DNA from: Eulemur rufifrons
Lineage: Eukaryota > Chordata > Mammalia > Primates > Lemuridae
Assembly (NCBI RefSeq): GCF_041146395.1
Contig: NC_091002.1
Span: 3,032,501 to 3,096,500 of the forward strand
DNA length: 64,000 bases
Reading direction: 5' to 3'
In this document: positions 10,611 to 21,255 of the stretch, piece by piece
How positions within the stretch are numbered: the first letter of the stretch is position 1
Layout: the number at the start of each line of letters is the position of its first letter
The notes under the pieces: generated by a model
What the model was told of the DNA's origin: nothing
Seen by the model: only the letters and a program-made list of their open reading frames with translations
Databases searched by the model: none
Program-made: the position numbers and the translations under genes

Positions 10611-12069
10611 GGCAGCCACCTGGGACCTCTAACCTCAGCACCCACTCGCAGAGAGGGGGGAATACGGAGGGAGGGGCCACACCCCTCTGTCAGTCACGAC
10701 CATCTGACTTGTATCACGTAGAATGAGAAGCGGCATCAAAAGTGGAAGACTAAACCCTTCCTGAGCTGCTGCTTTGCAAAAAAAAACGTTGACCCTTCCA
10801 TAAAATCAGGACAACCGCACCTACCCTCCCAGTGCCTGCCTGTGACTGCCCCTTCTCCTCCACTCCGGAATCCATGGGATTCCCCTCCTTCTTAAGTCGC
10901 TGGAAGTTTCCATAGCCCTTGTGCACAGAAGCACGGTAGAGAAATGCAAGAGCTATTTCTGCACCGAATGGAAAGTCCCCCCAGGATGCCAAAGCTGAGG
11001 ATGGCCCTAGTGACCGTGGGCACTTTGGGGACCTTCCTGGCCACTAGGCAGCCTGGGGAGCCAGCGTTCCTCATTTCAGGCTGCAGGCTCTGGGAACACT
11101 CAGCACTCTCGAGGAGAGGGGCCGGTGCTTCCTGGGGGTGTTAACTTTTTTCCCCTCACTTTAAAGACCAAGTATACTCCATGAAAGAAACCTGGGAGAA
11201 CACAGAAAAGGCCAAGGAAGAGGAAAAAGAAATCCTCTCCCATCTCCTTCCCCCACCCCGTTAGGCTTTTAATGACTTCCTTCTCAGCTGTTTTTCTACG
11301 TGTCCTTTTACTTATTCTGCAAACTCATGTGTCTATTGATCATTTTCTAGCTTGTCTTTTCCACTTCACATCATAAAATAAGCAGTTTCCAAGATAATCT
11401 GAAGAGTGGTGGCTGCCACACTACCTCATTCAGCCCTGGATTTGGGGACATTTTGGTTATTTCTTATAATTGTGTCCATATTTAGAATGTTTCCCCAATT
11501 CCCTTCCCAGGAGTGGATTGCTGGGAGCTCATACCCATTTATGTCTGCACAGGCAAGGGGAGAGGGAGTTCTGCCCGACAAGGGCAGTGTTCCATGCTCT
11601 GTCTTTCCTGAGTCTAGCACTTTTTAAGTGACTTTTTTTGCAGCTTCAGCCAGAGTATTGCATGGATTTATCACACAATAAAATTTCTAAGTATATTCAG
11701 CAATATGAAAAAGCTGTGGATTTTGCTTTTGTTTCATATTATTGGTACTTTTTTAAGCTACTACATCACAACATTACTATCTGAACTCCAATCCTGAATC
11801 TTTAAAACATATCCTGCCCTCAGATGTGGAGGCAGCTGGCATCGGGGCCCAGTGAGTGGCAGTGGGCCTCCCACAGGAGCTGTGATCCGCCCTGCTGCCG
11901 TCCGCGTCCGGAGGTTCCTGGGAGACAGGGACGGGCGGGACGCCCTGAGCACAGGCCCTGGCCACACACAGAGCTCAGTCTGCCACGGCAGAGATGGTTA
12001 TTAAGACTGATCCGCTGAGGGGTGCAAGTGGTATCACAGGATTTTCGGGGACCCCCGAAATCAAAAATC
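10611..12069. other. Unique sequence with an AT-rich core
   Basis: 11400-11560 ('gaatgtttccccaattccct', 'aggagtggattgctgggagc') resembles a decayed L1-type segment but I could not assign it. The rest is unique. No gene supported. Confidence 0.3.
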
Positions 12070-12175
12070 AAACTCATTGTTCACAGATGAGAAAATGGAG
12101 GGCAGGAGAATTTAAGTGACACAGCAGCAAATGACAGAGCTTGGCCTGGAGTTCTGGTCCCCCCCCAGTCCAGCA
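12070..12175 (-). repeat. MIR fragment
   Basis: Reverse MIR: 'cattgttcacagatgagaaa', then 'atttaagtgacacagcagca', then 'tccagcactctgt'. Confidence 0.6.
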
Positions 12176-12218
12176 CTCTGTGTGTATGTGTGTGTGTAAA
12201 ACTGTGAGTGTGTGTAGC
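12176..12218. repeat. (TG)n microsatellite, interrupted
   Basis: Two TG runs are separated by 'aaaactgtgag'. The tract starts at the end of the MIR. Confidence 0.7.
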
Positions 12219-12284
12219 CTCTCATCTCTGACTACATTAGCAATATAAAAAGAAAAACTCCCTCGATGCCTTCTGGGGGCAGCC

Positions 12285-12490
12285 TCGTGGACTCTGGAAA
12301 GCTAAGGTTCAACACACACTCTGGCTCTGTATAGCTGTGTGACTTTACGCAAGTCTCTCAACCTCTCTGAGCCTCAGCTGCCCATCTGTACAGCGGAAAC
12401 AGTCACAGAAAAAACTCACCTGTGAGTACTGGATAAGTTAACCCATGCAAAGCACTCTGCACAGCACCTGAAGCATGGTAGAATTTACAG
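12285..12490 (+). repeat. MIR, nearly full length
   Basis: Forward MIR with 'tatagctgtgtgactttacg', 'tctctgagcctcagctgccc', a cagcggaaac segment and the 3' end 'gcaaagcactctgcacagca'. Confidence 0.8.
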
Positions 12491-12689
12491 AAAATGCTAT
12501 CTTAATTTTTCTCTTTTATTTCCTTTGGATACATCCTGAAAGCTTTATGAGCAGACTTAGGGGCTTCATGACCTCCTCAACCAAATCTGAGATCTGGAAG
12601 TGGAAACCTCCTCCACCATCACCAGGGCCTTGAGACGCGGCTGTCATCAACTCTTCTTTGGGGCCACCTCTGAACCCAGGATGTAAGTC

Positions 12690-12842
12690 ACCGTGGTGTC
12701 CCCTCCAGCATGTAAGTCAAAAGTGGGACAACAGGCAGGCCTGCCAGATCTGGCCCAGGGCCCACCTGGCCTCTTTTAGTTTTGCCTATGGCCCCTGGAT
12801 AATTTTTCTTTAATTTTCAGTTAATTTGGGTGCCTCCTCTAG
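12690..12842. repeat. Possible hAT-type MER fragment
   Basis: 'ggcctgccagatctggccca' followed by T-rich text recalls hAT MER elements, but it is too decayed for a family call. Confidence 0.25.
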
Positions 12843-12985
12843 AACTACTGTTCTCAGAGTGTGGTCCTTACACCGGCAGCAGCAGCTGAGACTCTCTGGC
12901 CACAGCAGGACCTACTGACTTAGAGTCTGGAGGTGGGCTCAGCCCTGTGGGCTTTAACAAGTCCTACAGGTGGTTCTAGCACTCT
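12843..12985 (+). mobile_element. MER20-like nonautonomous hAT transposon
   Basis: Landmarks of MER20: 'ctgttctcagagtgtggtcc', 'gacctactgacttagagtct', 'ggaggtgggctcagccctgt' and 'ctttaacaagtcctacaggt'. The 3' end is degraded. Confidence 0.65.
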
Positions 12986-13384
12986 TCTCCGGAACAAACC
13001 ATTTTCCATCTAAATGCAGAAGAAAGAGCAGCCTCACAGCCTCTCCCTCTGGCCAGCAGAGGATGGGGAAGGCCTGTGGGACCCAGCCGGGCAAGGCTGC
13101 GGCTCTGGGGGGCACCCTCCCTCCCCCTCAGCCTCCTTGTCTGAGCATGGGGCCACCTCTCAGCACGCCATGAGATTAATGGGAGGAGCCTCAGGAAGGA
13201 GGAGCTGCATCCCATCTCCGGCACAGGTCTGCTTTGAACAAAAAACAGGCCCTTCTGGCCTCCGCATCCTGCCTATTAAAAGAGTTGCAAATCCCATTTA
13301 AATTGGTCTTTTAAGAGCCTGGTCAATCACTCTTTCCAACTCAGGTAAAACTGTAATGACACAACAAAAAGTTGAACATTGTAA
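12986..13384. other. Unique sequence, nothing recognised
   Basis: No exon or repeat recognised. Confidence 0.3.
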
Positions 13385-14300
13385 TATATTAAACATACTT
13401 AACACCGAGATATGCAGAAAAGCCCAGGCCTAGATGGCTTCATGGGTAAATTCTACCAAACGTTTAAAGAAGAATCAACACCAAACTCATCCAAAAAGTA
13501 GAAGAGGAAGGAACACTTCCCAACTCATTCTGTTTGCACAAAAACCAGGCAAACACATCACAAGAAAGGAAAACTATAAACTGACATCACTTATGAATAC
13601 AGATATAAAAATCCTCAACAAGATACTAGAAAACCAAATCCTACAACATATAAAAAGAACTATACATCATGGCCCAGTGGGATTTATCCCAGGAATGCAA
13701 AGTTGGTTTAAGATCCAAAAATCAACACATGTTCTATACCACATTAATAGAATAAAGGGCAAAAGCTCATGATCATGTCAATAGGTGCAGAAAAGGCATG
13801 TGACAAAATCCAATAGCCTTTCATGATGGAAACTCAACCAACTAGGAATGAATAGAAGGGACTTCCTCCCCCCAGTAAAGGGCATCTGCCAAAAATCCAC
13901 AGCTCACATCACACTCAGTGGTGAAAACTGGAAGCTTCCCCCTAAGATCAGGAACAAGACAAGGATGTCCATTCTCACCACTCTGTTTAACACTGGACTC
14001 AAGGTTTAAGCCAGGAAAACTAGGCAAGAAAAAGAAACAAAAGGCATCCAGATTGGAAAGGAAGAAGCAAAACTATCTCTATTTCCAGATGACATGACCT
14101 TGTGTACAGAAAACCCTAAGGAATCTACTAAAATAAAATAAACTATTAGAACCAATTAACAAGTTCAGCAATGTGGCAGGAAACAAGCTTAGTATGTGAA
14201 ATTAATTGTATTTATACACGGTAGCAATGAACAACGTGAAAACGAAATTAAGAAAGTACCCAGATACAATTAAAAGCACGCAGGTACTTTTCTGCAACCC
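13385..14300 (+). mobile_element. L1 ORF2 fragment (reverse transcriptase domain)
   Basis: This tracks the RT region of L1 ORF2p, the endonuclease/reverse transcriptase that copies L1 RNA at the target. Readable blocks are [35 protein letters not shown] and [14 protein letters not shown]. Further on, the nucleotides match the region encoding the catalytic palm ('ccattctcaccactctgttt', 'agatgacatgaccttgtgta'). Stops and frameshifts are present throughout, and neither ORF2 end is included. It is an inactive fragment. Confidence 0.85.
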
Positions 14301-14349
14301 CACTGGACCAGCAAGATCATTAACAATTAATCATAAAAACAGCCACAAC

Positions 14350-14580
14350 AGCATAAGGGCCTGCCCAATGCAGGGCACCAAGCCCGGCCCTTTCCAAGCA
14401 GCAACTCCTTTAACATCTACAACCACCCTGCAAATGGTGTTTTCCTATTTGACAGATGAAGAACCTAAAGGTTGTAGAGGTGAAGTAACCTGCTCAAAGT
14501 CACAGAGCTGGCAAGGGGAGGCGCCAGGAGTTGAACCCAGGCAGTCCGACTCCCACAGCCACGCCTTGTGCCTGCACTGA
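14350..14580 (-). repeat. MIR, nearly full length
   Basis: Reverse MIR: 'aacatctacaaccaccctgc', 'ctatttgacagatgaagaac', 'aaagtcacagagctggcaag' and 'agttgaacccaggcagtccg'. Confidence 0.8.
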
Positions 14581-14595
14581 GCCCACACAGCCCTC

Positions 14596-14662
14596 AAGTC
14601 TCCAGTGGTTCTCCGCCTGCCGGCACATCAGGATCTCCTGGGTGCTCTTGAAAATACCCACG
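14596..14662 (+). repeat. MER5A-like hAT fragment
   Basis: 'agtggttctccgcctgccgg', 'cacatcaggatctcctgggt' and 'gctcttgaaaatacccacgc' match the 5' half of MER5A, including its terminal-repeat start. Confidence 0.6.
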
Positions 14663-14664
14663 CC

Positions 14665-15540
14665 TACAGAGAACCACCACGTGGCCCAGCGATGCCACTT
14701 CTGGGTGCATACCTGAAAGAACTGAAAGCAGGGTCTTGAAGAGATATTTGTACACACACGTCCATAGAAGCATTATTCACAACAGCCAACAGGTGGAAAC
14801 AACCTGTATTAGCTAGGGCTGCCATAACAAGGTACCACAGACTGGGTGGCTTCAACAACAGAATTTGTTTTCTCACAATTCTGGAGGCTGGAAGTCCGAG
14901 ATCATGGTATTGGCAGGGCTGGTTCCTTCAGAGGCCTCTCTCCTCCGCTTATAGATGCCATTTTCTCCCTGTGTCCTCACATGGCCGTCCCTCTGGGCGT
15001 GTCTGTGTCCTAATCTCCTCTTCTTATAAGGACACCAGTCGTATTGGATTAGGTCCCACCCTAATGACCTCATTAGAGCTTAGTCACCTCTTTAAAGGCC
15101 CTGTCTCCAACACAGTCACATTCTGGAGCACCGAATGCTACAGCTTCAATATGCAGATTTTGGAGGGACACGATTCAGTCCATACCACAATGCCAGTGTC
15201 CACCAATAGACGAATAGACAAATAAAATATGGCAAATACATACAATGAAACAATATTCAGCTTTAAAAAGGTAGGAAATTCTGACACATACAACACAGAT
15301 GAAACTTGAGGACATTATGCTAAGTGAAAAAAGCCAGTCACAAAAAGACAAATACTAGGTTAGTCAAACTCACAGAGGCAGAAAGTAGAATGGTCATTGC
15401 CAGGGGGAATGAGGAGCTGCTGTTTAATAGATTCAGAGCTTCAGTTCTGCAAGATGAAGAAGTTCTGACGACGGATGGGTGAGGTTGCACAACGTGAACG
15501 TACTGGCTGAGATGGCCAGCTTTGCGTTCCGTGTATCCTG
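14665..15540 (+). mobile_element. L1 3' UTR/3' end, interrupted by a solo LTR
   Basis: The left part (14665-14804) and right part (15188-15540) are collinear with an old L1 3' region. 'cattattcacaacagccaac' and 'aggtggaaacaacc' lead directly to 'ccagtgtccaccaatagacg', and 'gcagaaagtagaatggtcat' follows. The LTR at 14805-15187 sits between them. The tail after about 15500 is decayed. Confidence 0.75.
14805..15187 (-). mobile_element. MaLR-type solo LTR (MLT1-like) inside an L1
   Basis: Read on the minus strand it carries the same blocks as the copies at 6.8 and 9.3 kb: cacccagtctgtgg, cttataagaagagg and caccagt. On the plus strand it begins TGTATTAG and ends CATACCA. It is flanked by a degenerate 5-bp target duplication, CAACC at 14800-14804 and CAATG at 15188-15192. 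Confidence 0.8.
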
Positions 15541-15629
15541 CCACAGTTGAAAGACACCCGAGAGGATCTGATGTCACTGGGCTGGAGTGGGCACAGATAC
15601 TGGTATTCCTCGAAAGCAGCCAAGGTGAT

Positions 15630-15705
15630 TCCAGTGTGGAACAGGATTCGAACCCAGATCTGAGGACTCCAAAGTCCTCATTCTCCCCACCATATACTTG
15701 AAGTG
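15630..15705 (-). repeat. MIR fragment
   Basis: 'caggattcgaacccagatct' followed by 'aaagtcctcattctccccac' is the reverse 5' part of MIR. Confidence 0.6.
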
Positions 15706-16394
15706 ACATGAGGAAATTACATGAGAAACTTCTCCAACTCATTAAGTACTTGCATGGGAATTTTAAAAAGATCAACTCTTGAAACTCACTCACTTAAGGA
15801 CCTAACTCAGTTTTTTTAAGGCACACATCAGTAACAAAGAAACAATGAGTGCCTGTCCACGTAGAATATATATGGGCCAATGGCAGAAACATGGAAGAAT
15901 ATCTGGGCAATGCCCTTGGGAATCAGTAGGTGAGGCAAGACTGGGCTCTGAATGACAGCTTGTCTGTTTCCTGGGCTGTGCTGGCCCCAAGTGTCTTCCA
16001 AATGGTCCTCAAGTGCATACCACTGTGTCGCTCCTGTGACTGATGGCTTCAAATGGTCCCATAGGCTCAGAGGCCAGCTCAAGCCTCCTGGCCAGGCAAA
16101 CAAAGCTCTAACCATCTGCATCCATTGCTTCTAAAGCCTGTCTCAGTTCTCACTGCCCCCACCCCCCACCATGGGGCCTACACCAACCCTCAGGCCCACC
16201 CAGGTGTGGGTTCTGCCTCCCCACCTCCCTCTGTCCAGAGGGCCTGGCCTCGGCCTGGGCAGTGTCTTCTCCTCAGCTCACAAGTCTCCTCCCCCAGAAG
16301 CACCCATCACTTGCTTCAGAGCACCCACAGCACCTGTGCTTCCCTCTGACATGGCCGCCCTGGCTGTACTGGGCTGGCATCACCTATGGACTTG
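15706..16394. other. Unique sequence, nothing recognised
   Basis: No exon, RNA gene or clear repeat. Confidence 0.3.
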
Positions 16395-16505
16395 TTTCCA
16401 GCCAATCGTTCATCCATTCAACAAATATTTATTGAGCCTCTCCTCTGTGCTGGATGCTGTTCTCAGTGCTGGGAACACAAAGCAGACAGAAATCCTTGTG
16501 CACCT
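16395..16505 (-). repeat. L2 3'-end fragment
   Basis: 'cattcaacaaatatttattg' is the reverse L2 3' terminus, followed by 'ctgtgctggatgctgttctc'. Confidence 0.8.
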
Positions 16506-16534
16506 CAAGCTTTCATTCTCTGAATTCATTCCTT

Positions 16535-16635
16535 AGGAGCAAGGACCTTGTCTTAATCATCTTTGTGCTTCTGGGACCTCCCATGGTGTCTGGTACTAAG
16601 TAGGTTCTCAGAGAACAGTAAGTGAAGGAATGAAA
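16535..16635 (+). repeat. L2 3'-end fragment
   Basis: Forward L2 tail: 'gcaaggaccttgtcttaatc', then 'ggtgtctggtactaagtagg'. It forms an inverted pair with the L2 just to its left. Confidence 0.7.
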
Positions 16636-17700
16636 ATTAGGCATGACCTCCGTTGCCAGACAGCTTTCTGAAGATGCAGTGGGCTGGGTGATACGTATCT
16701 GCTAAGTGAACTCCAGCATGCACCACGCTGAGTGCCAGCTAGAGAGGGTGTAAGGACTCAATGGCCACAGAGCATCTGTTTCAGACCAAGAGCGAGGTGA
16801 CCACGTTTCCCAGTGAGTTGTCCTGAGAGTCCAACTTACTTACAGTCCTGAATGCTGGCTCATGCCCAGAGGATTTTCCCAGCACAGAAGAGAGGCCATT
16901 TTGCATTTTTCCTCCTAAGCAAATGAGGAATTCAAGCCTCAGCTGCAGGACTCCAGGAAATGCATACAAACATTACTTTTCCACACAGCCCTTTGCAGCA
17001 CACAGGACGGCACTCGGAATCCAAACGCTTCCTGTGGGCACAGACTCCATGCAGGGCGAGTCCACCTTTCCAAGAAAGCAAAAGCTGATTTCTTTCATTT
17101 TTTCTACCCAGTTCAATTCACCAGCATTTCCTGGGAGCCATGCACCACGAAACAGGAGTGGAGGGAGGGAGGGAGGGAGGCTGCCACCTGAGCCTTCAGG
17201 AGCTCCAGCAAACGGCAGACTTGAGTCTCTTGCTGAGTTTTCACTTGTTTATCACTGTCCATCCCACTTCCACCCACACACACCCAACAGCACCCCAGGA
17301 CACGAGGCCCAGTCGGCCAAGACCTCATCTGCTGACATGACCACAGTGTCCTCAGGCCCGGCCTAGAGGAAGCACTCATTTTCATCTACGATGGACGCCC
17401 ATGCACAGATGTGGAGGAAGAAGATGGGGCTTTTCTACGGGGCTGGGACTGAGTGAGCTAAGGAGAGGGGAGTCAGGATGATGCCCAGGTTGCTGGCACA
17501 GGTGACAGGTGGTGCCCCAAGGTGTTTAGGTTTGCAGCAGGTTGGTAGGAATGGATGAGCTCCCAGAGGCCATGTACACAGCCCAAGAACACACACGCAG
17601 GAAACAATGGGCCTAGGTTTGCCCTCTGGCCTGACTTTAGCCATGGCCTTAGAGAGGGACCACTGAGGCTGGACAGTGGGTCAGGACTGAGCCCACTGCT
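16636..17700. other. Mostly unique sequence with a short (GGGA)n run
   Basis: A GGGA run lies at 17157-17182. A candidate minus-strand exon (16844-16942) is listed separately. Nothing else recognised. Confidence 0.35.
16844..16942 (-). other. Candidate minus-strand exon (speculative)
   Basis: On the minus strand a pyrimidine-containing tract ends TCCTGCAG before 16942. A donor of the form ACT|GTAAGTAAG follows 16844. The enclosed 99 bp (33 codons) are open in the frame reading LRLEFLICLGGKMQNGLSSV onward, and I do not recognise a repeat in it. The splice-site quality is seen; exon status is inference. No homologous protein is recognised. Confidence 0.2.
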
Positions 17701-17795
17701 TTGTTGGGTCTTTTTATAATAAGTGATATTTTTAATTACTTAAAATTAAGTAAAATTAAATTAAACTAAGTAATTTTAATAAAAGTAAAATCATG
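17701..17795. repeat. AT-rich low-complexity stretch with a palindrome
   Basis: Contains the perfect 18-bp inverted repeat TTACTTAAAATTAAGTAA around 17737-17754, in otherwise A/T-only sequence. Confidence 0.6.
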
Positions 17796-17984
17796 CTCAT
17801 CAAAGAAAAAATCTGAGAGGTTCAGAAGAGAAGACAAAATTAATTTCCAACCCCCTCCCACGCCAGCTATGGTCAAAGAGCTGTGTGTGTCCTTGCAGCC
17901 TGTCTCCCCAGAAAGAAAGGACCAGCTCTGCCCAGACCAGCCAGCCTGACCCCCGAGGTCCATGGCAGGAGGAAACACACGATG

Positions 17985-18115
17985 TGCAGATGGGAAAGCA
18001 GGGTTCCAATGACACGAAGTGACCTGGCCCAAGGCCACCAGGTAAGAAATACTGAATTTAAGATCTGAAACCAGACCCGACTCCAAAATCATACAGTTTG
18101 CTACACTGTGCTCAA
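17985..18115 (-). repeat. MIR fragment
   Basis: Reverse MIR: 'acacgaagtgacctggccca', then 'aggccaccaggtaagaaata', then 'gacccgactccaaaatcata'. Confidence 0.65.
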
Positions 18116-18784
18116 GAGAGAAGGGATGTCCACCTCTGGATGTCCTCTGAAGATTAAAAAATAGGGCAAAAAATGACCTGATTTAAAATTTAGTATTTAT
18201 ATCTGCTCAAAATCCAAATTACTAACATATCAAGTTTCCTTTCCACCTGCAGGGCCTTTTACCCCGACATGACCAGGGGGCTGCGCACCTCTTGCCCCTC
18301 ACCGGTACAGATCAGGCTCTCATTTGCCACCGGGCTGGGGAAGACGAGGCTAAACACGTCCCTGAAGCCACCCCAGCAGCTCAGCAACTGCGTCAGTCCG
18401 GTGGTCCAGATCCTGGAGCACATCCGCCCCCTCTTGCATCCCACCCCCAGCGCTCTCCAGCACCCACTCTCCGGCCGCCTTCTCCTTAGCACTCCCTCCT
18501 CTGCCCCTTCCTCTTCCTGAGTCTCCCCTCGCCTGAACCCCAAATCCTCCAAGGCCAATTTCACACTCATTCTTTCAACAAACATGCCACAAAGTTCGTG
18601 GAGCGCCCGCCATATGCACAGCTCTGGGGAGGGAAGGTGGATGAGACACGTGGTGCCCCCATGGCTGCTTCCCTTCAGCACAGAACATTCTACTGCATCA
18701 GACAGAGAGCAGCAGGGGCCAAGTGCCCAAGTGCAGGCCCCAGGCTACAAGCTGTATGTGTATCAGCTCGGCAGTTATCGGAAT
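18116..18784. other. Unique sequence; weak L2 piece near 18.56 kb
   Basis: 'ttctttcaacaaacatgcca' at about 18570 may be a reverse L2 3' end. No gene recognised in the remainder. Confidence 0.3.
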
Positions 18785-18900
18785 TCTCTAAAGGAGATGT
18801 CATTATTCTCCCCACCCCACCCGCCAGTATAGCAAAGGAGAAACTGTGCCTCAGACATTAAGTGGCCTGCCCGCGACCAGGGCTGGGAAATGGCCCCACC
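18785..18900 (-). repeat. MIR fragment
   Basis: Reverse MIR: 'gatgtcattattctccccac', then 'gagaaactgtgcctcagaca', then 'ggcctgcccgcgaccagggc'. Confidence 0.6.
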
Positions 18901-18939
18901 GTGAGTGCTGCCTAAAACCCTTCCTGTGCAGTGACCTTC

Positions 18940-19040
18940 TCAAGGGCAGTGCCCACGGCTCACCTGCCTGCATCCCCAGGGCCCTGCGCAGGGCCTGACA
19001 CAGCAGGTGCACAGCTCTGTTTGCTGCACGGAGTCCAGGA
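18940..19040 (+). repeat. L2 3'-end fragment
   Basis: 'gcctgcatccccagggccct' followed by 'cagggcctgacacagcaggt' fits the forward L2 tail. Confidence 0.5.
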
Positions 19041-19534
19041 ATAGACAGGTGCACCTGCTCCCTCCTCCGCGGCGGCCTCCACGGCGCTCAGCCGGCTCCT
19101 GCCCTTGGTGGACAGACCACAGAGCCGGCAGTGCCTGCGCCACTGTCTGCCCGCCTTCCTCCCTGAAACCCAACACACTCCATCTCGGCCCCAGAAAATT
19201 GCCCAGATGCTACAGGTAGGAAGCAAAATCTTTAAAAAGCATGTTTGAAAAGGCAGGCCTCTGACATCAGCTTCCTAACCCATCACAGAAAGGAGAGAGC
19301 ACGTGTGATGTAATAATGTCTCCAAAAGGACGACACCCAGTGCTGCACCTGAGGGGGCCAGCCGTTAGTGCACTCAGGTGACACATGTTTACAGCCCTGC
19401 GGGGGGTCTCTGTCACCTGCCAAAAGCAAAAAGGCAGGTGAAGGTTGCTGGGAAGAGCAGGTCTTTCTCCTGCTTTGGCTTCTGCGTGGCCTTGTCCAGC
19501 CCCATCAGACACCCTTCTCGGTCCCCCGTGTCTC
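19041..19534. other. Unique sequence, nothing recognised
   Basis: No exon or repeat supported. Confidence 0.3.
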
Positions 19535-19625
19535 CAGGCTAAGTCCAAGGACATGGCCTGGCATCCAAGGCCCTGCCTCATCTGGCCCCTGAGCTTGTCA
19601 CCTGCCCCCTCACAACTGTGACATG
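19535..19625 (+). repeat. L2 fragment
   Basis: 'aagtccaaggacatggcctg', then 'gcatccaaggccctgcctca', then 'tctggcccctgagcttgtca'. Confidence 0.6.
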
Positions 19626-19674
19626 GCCCATGAGCCAAAAATGAAACCAGTGGCCACCACATATATATTCTTTA

Positions 19675-19865
19675 CGTCACCTCATTTAACCCTCACAACA
19701 GCCCTGTGAAATGGACTCTATCATTATCCCCATCTTAACGATGGGGAACCAGAGCTTAAAAGAGTTTTTGTAACTTTCTCGAGATTTTAAGCCTAGAACA
19801 ACAGAGCCAAGATTAAAAACCAGACCAGACTCCCAGCCCACGCGCTTACCGCACCACAAAATACT
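19675..19865 (-). repeat. MIR, nearly full length
   Basis: Reverse MIR: 'ttaaccctcacaacagccct', 'atcattatccccatcttaac', 'acagagccaagattaaaaac' and 'gcttaccgcaccacaaaata'. Confidence 0.8.
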
Positions 19866-19879
19866 GCCTGCAAGCCCCA

Positions 19880-20010
19880 AGTGCCCAGCGCCCTCCCACG
19901 GGCCTCCGTGCCTCTGTCCAAGCTGTTCTCCCTGCCCAGAAGGCCCCCTGCTCACCCGCCCGCCATGCTTACCACCTCCCGACCCCAGCCTCAACATCAC
20001 CTCCCCCTCG
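19880..20010 (+). repeat. L2 fragment
   Basis: 'ccaagctgttctccctgccc' followed by 'aacatcacctccccctcgag' fits the central part of the L2 3' region. Confidence 0.5.
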
Positions 20011-20129
20011 AGCCTCCCGCCCGGCCTAGTGCTCCCGTGTGCTGTGGCCTCCACGCCTCATTCAAGCCCCCAGCCCTCCGTCCTCCCAGCCGAAGCACCT
20101 GTTCTCCCGTCTGCTGTTCCCTCACGTTG

Positions 20130-20575
<446 letters not shown>

Positions 20576-20614
20576 AAGGCCAGATCTCAACAGCAAGGGA
20601 GGCCGCAAAGTGGC

Positions 20615-20815
20615 TGAGCATATGGAGTGTGACCTCAGGCAAACCCCTTCACCTGTCTAGAGCTCAGTTTCTTCATTTGTAAAATGGGATTATTAAACAA
20701 CCAGACCTAACACAGCGTTGGCGTGAGAATCAAATCAGATAACATAAGTAAAAGCAACGAACACAATGCCGGGCACACGATATACCCTCACTAAACATTA
20801 GCTGCTGGTGTTAGA
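20615..20815 (+). repeat. MIR, nearly full length
   Basis: Forward MIR: 'gagtgtgacctcaggcaaac', 'gagctcagtttcttcatttg', 'taaaatgggattattaaaca' and 'gaacacaatgccgggcacac'. Confidence 0.85.
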
Positions 20816-20889
20816 TTATTTTTACTTAGTAAGCACTGTAGTACTCACCACCATGCCTGATACACTGTAACCACTTAATAAAGGTCTCA

Positions 20890-20996
20890 TGGTTGGAAGG
20901 GAGGAAGGGCGGGAGGAAGGGAGGAAGGGCGGGAGGGAGGGAGGAAGGGAGGAAGGGCGGGAGGGAGGGAGGAAGAGAGAGGGAAGGAGGAAGAAG
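20890..20996. repeat. GGAA/GGGA/GGGC purine minisatellite
   Basis: Purine-only on the plus strand apart from three GGGC interruptions. The sub-unit 'gaggaagggcggga' recurs three times. Runs of three or more G every few bases make it compatible with G-quadruplex or triplex structure. The ETS-like GGAA core is present many times. Confidence 0.85.
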
Positions 20997-21084
20997 TGGA
21001 ATCAACCTGGAATAAAACTGCCTAACCAGCAGATACTGCTCCAAATGGGAGCAAAAAGGCCCAGTTTCTTCTAATTCTGGCCAT

Positions 21085-21151
21085 GACATCCCACTGTGAC
21101 TTTGATCAACTATCCTAGCTTATCCAAGTCTTCTTTTCTTCCTCTGTGCAG
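21085..21151 (+). repeat. Probable MIR fragment supplying a pyrimidine tract
   Basis: 'ccactgtgactttgatcaac' followed by 'cttcttttcttcctctgtgc' follows the MIR order (tgtgacctt...cctcagtttcctcatctgt). Decayed. Confidence 0.45.
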
Positions 21152-21255
21152 GAAGCTGCATTATCCACGTCTGGAGCCCCTGCTCCCAGAGCCCCCCGCC
21201 CTGCCGCCGACCTGCTGGGGAGCTGCCCTGCGGCTCTGGCTCCCAGCACGCAAAG
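21152..21255 (+). other. Candidate plus-strand exon (speculative)
   Basis: A long pyrimidine tract ending CTCTGTGCAG precedes 21152, and the exon would end CAAAG|GTAAGG at 21255. Both are strong consensus splice sites. The 104 bp between are GC-rich and open in all three plus frames, so the frame is undetermined. The acceptor lies in a probable MIR, which would make it a MIR-exonised exon. No protein family recognised and no flanking exons identified. Confidence 0.25.

Noticed and set aside
17737..17754. 18-bp perfect AT palindrome
   Set aside because: It lies in A/T-only low-complexity sequence where palindromes are expected; listed as a repeat only.
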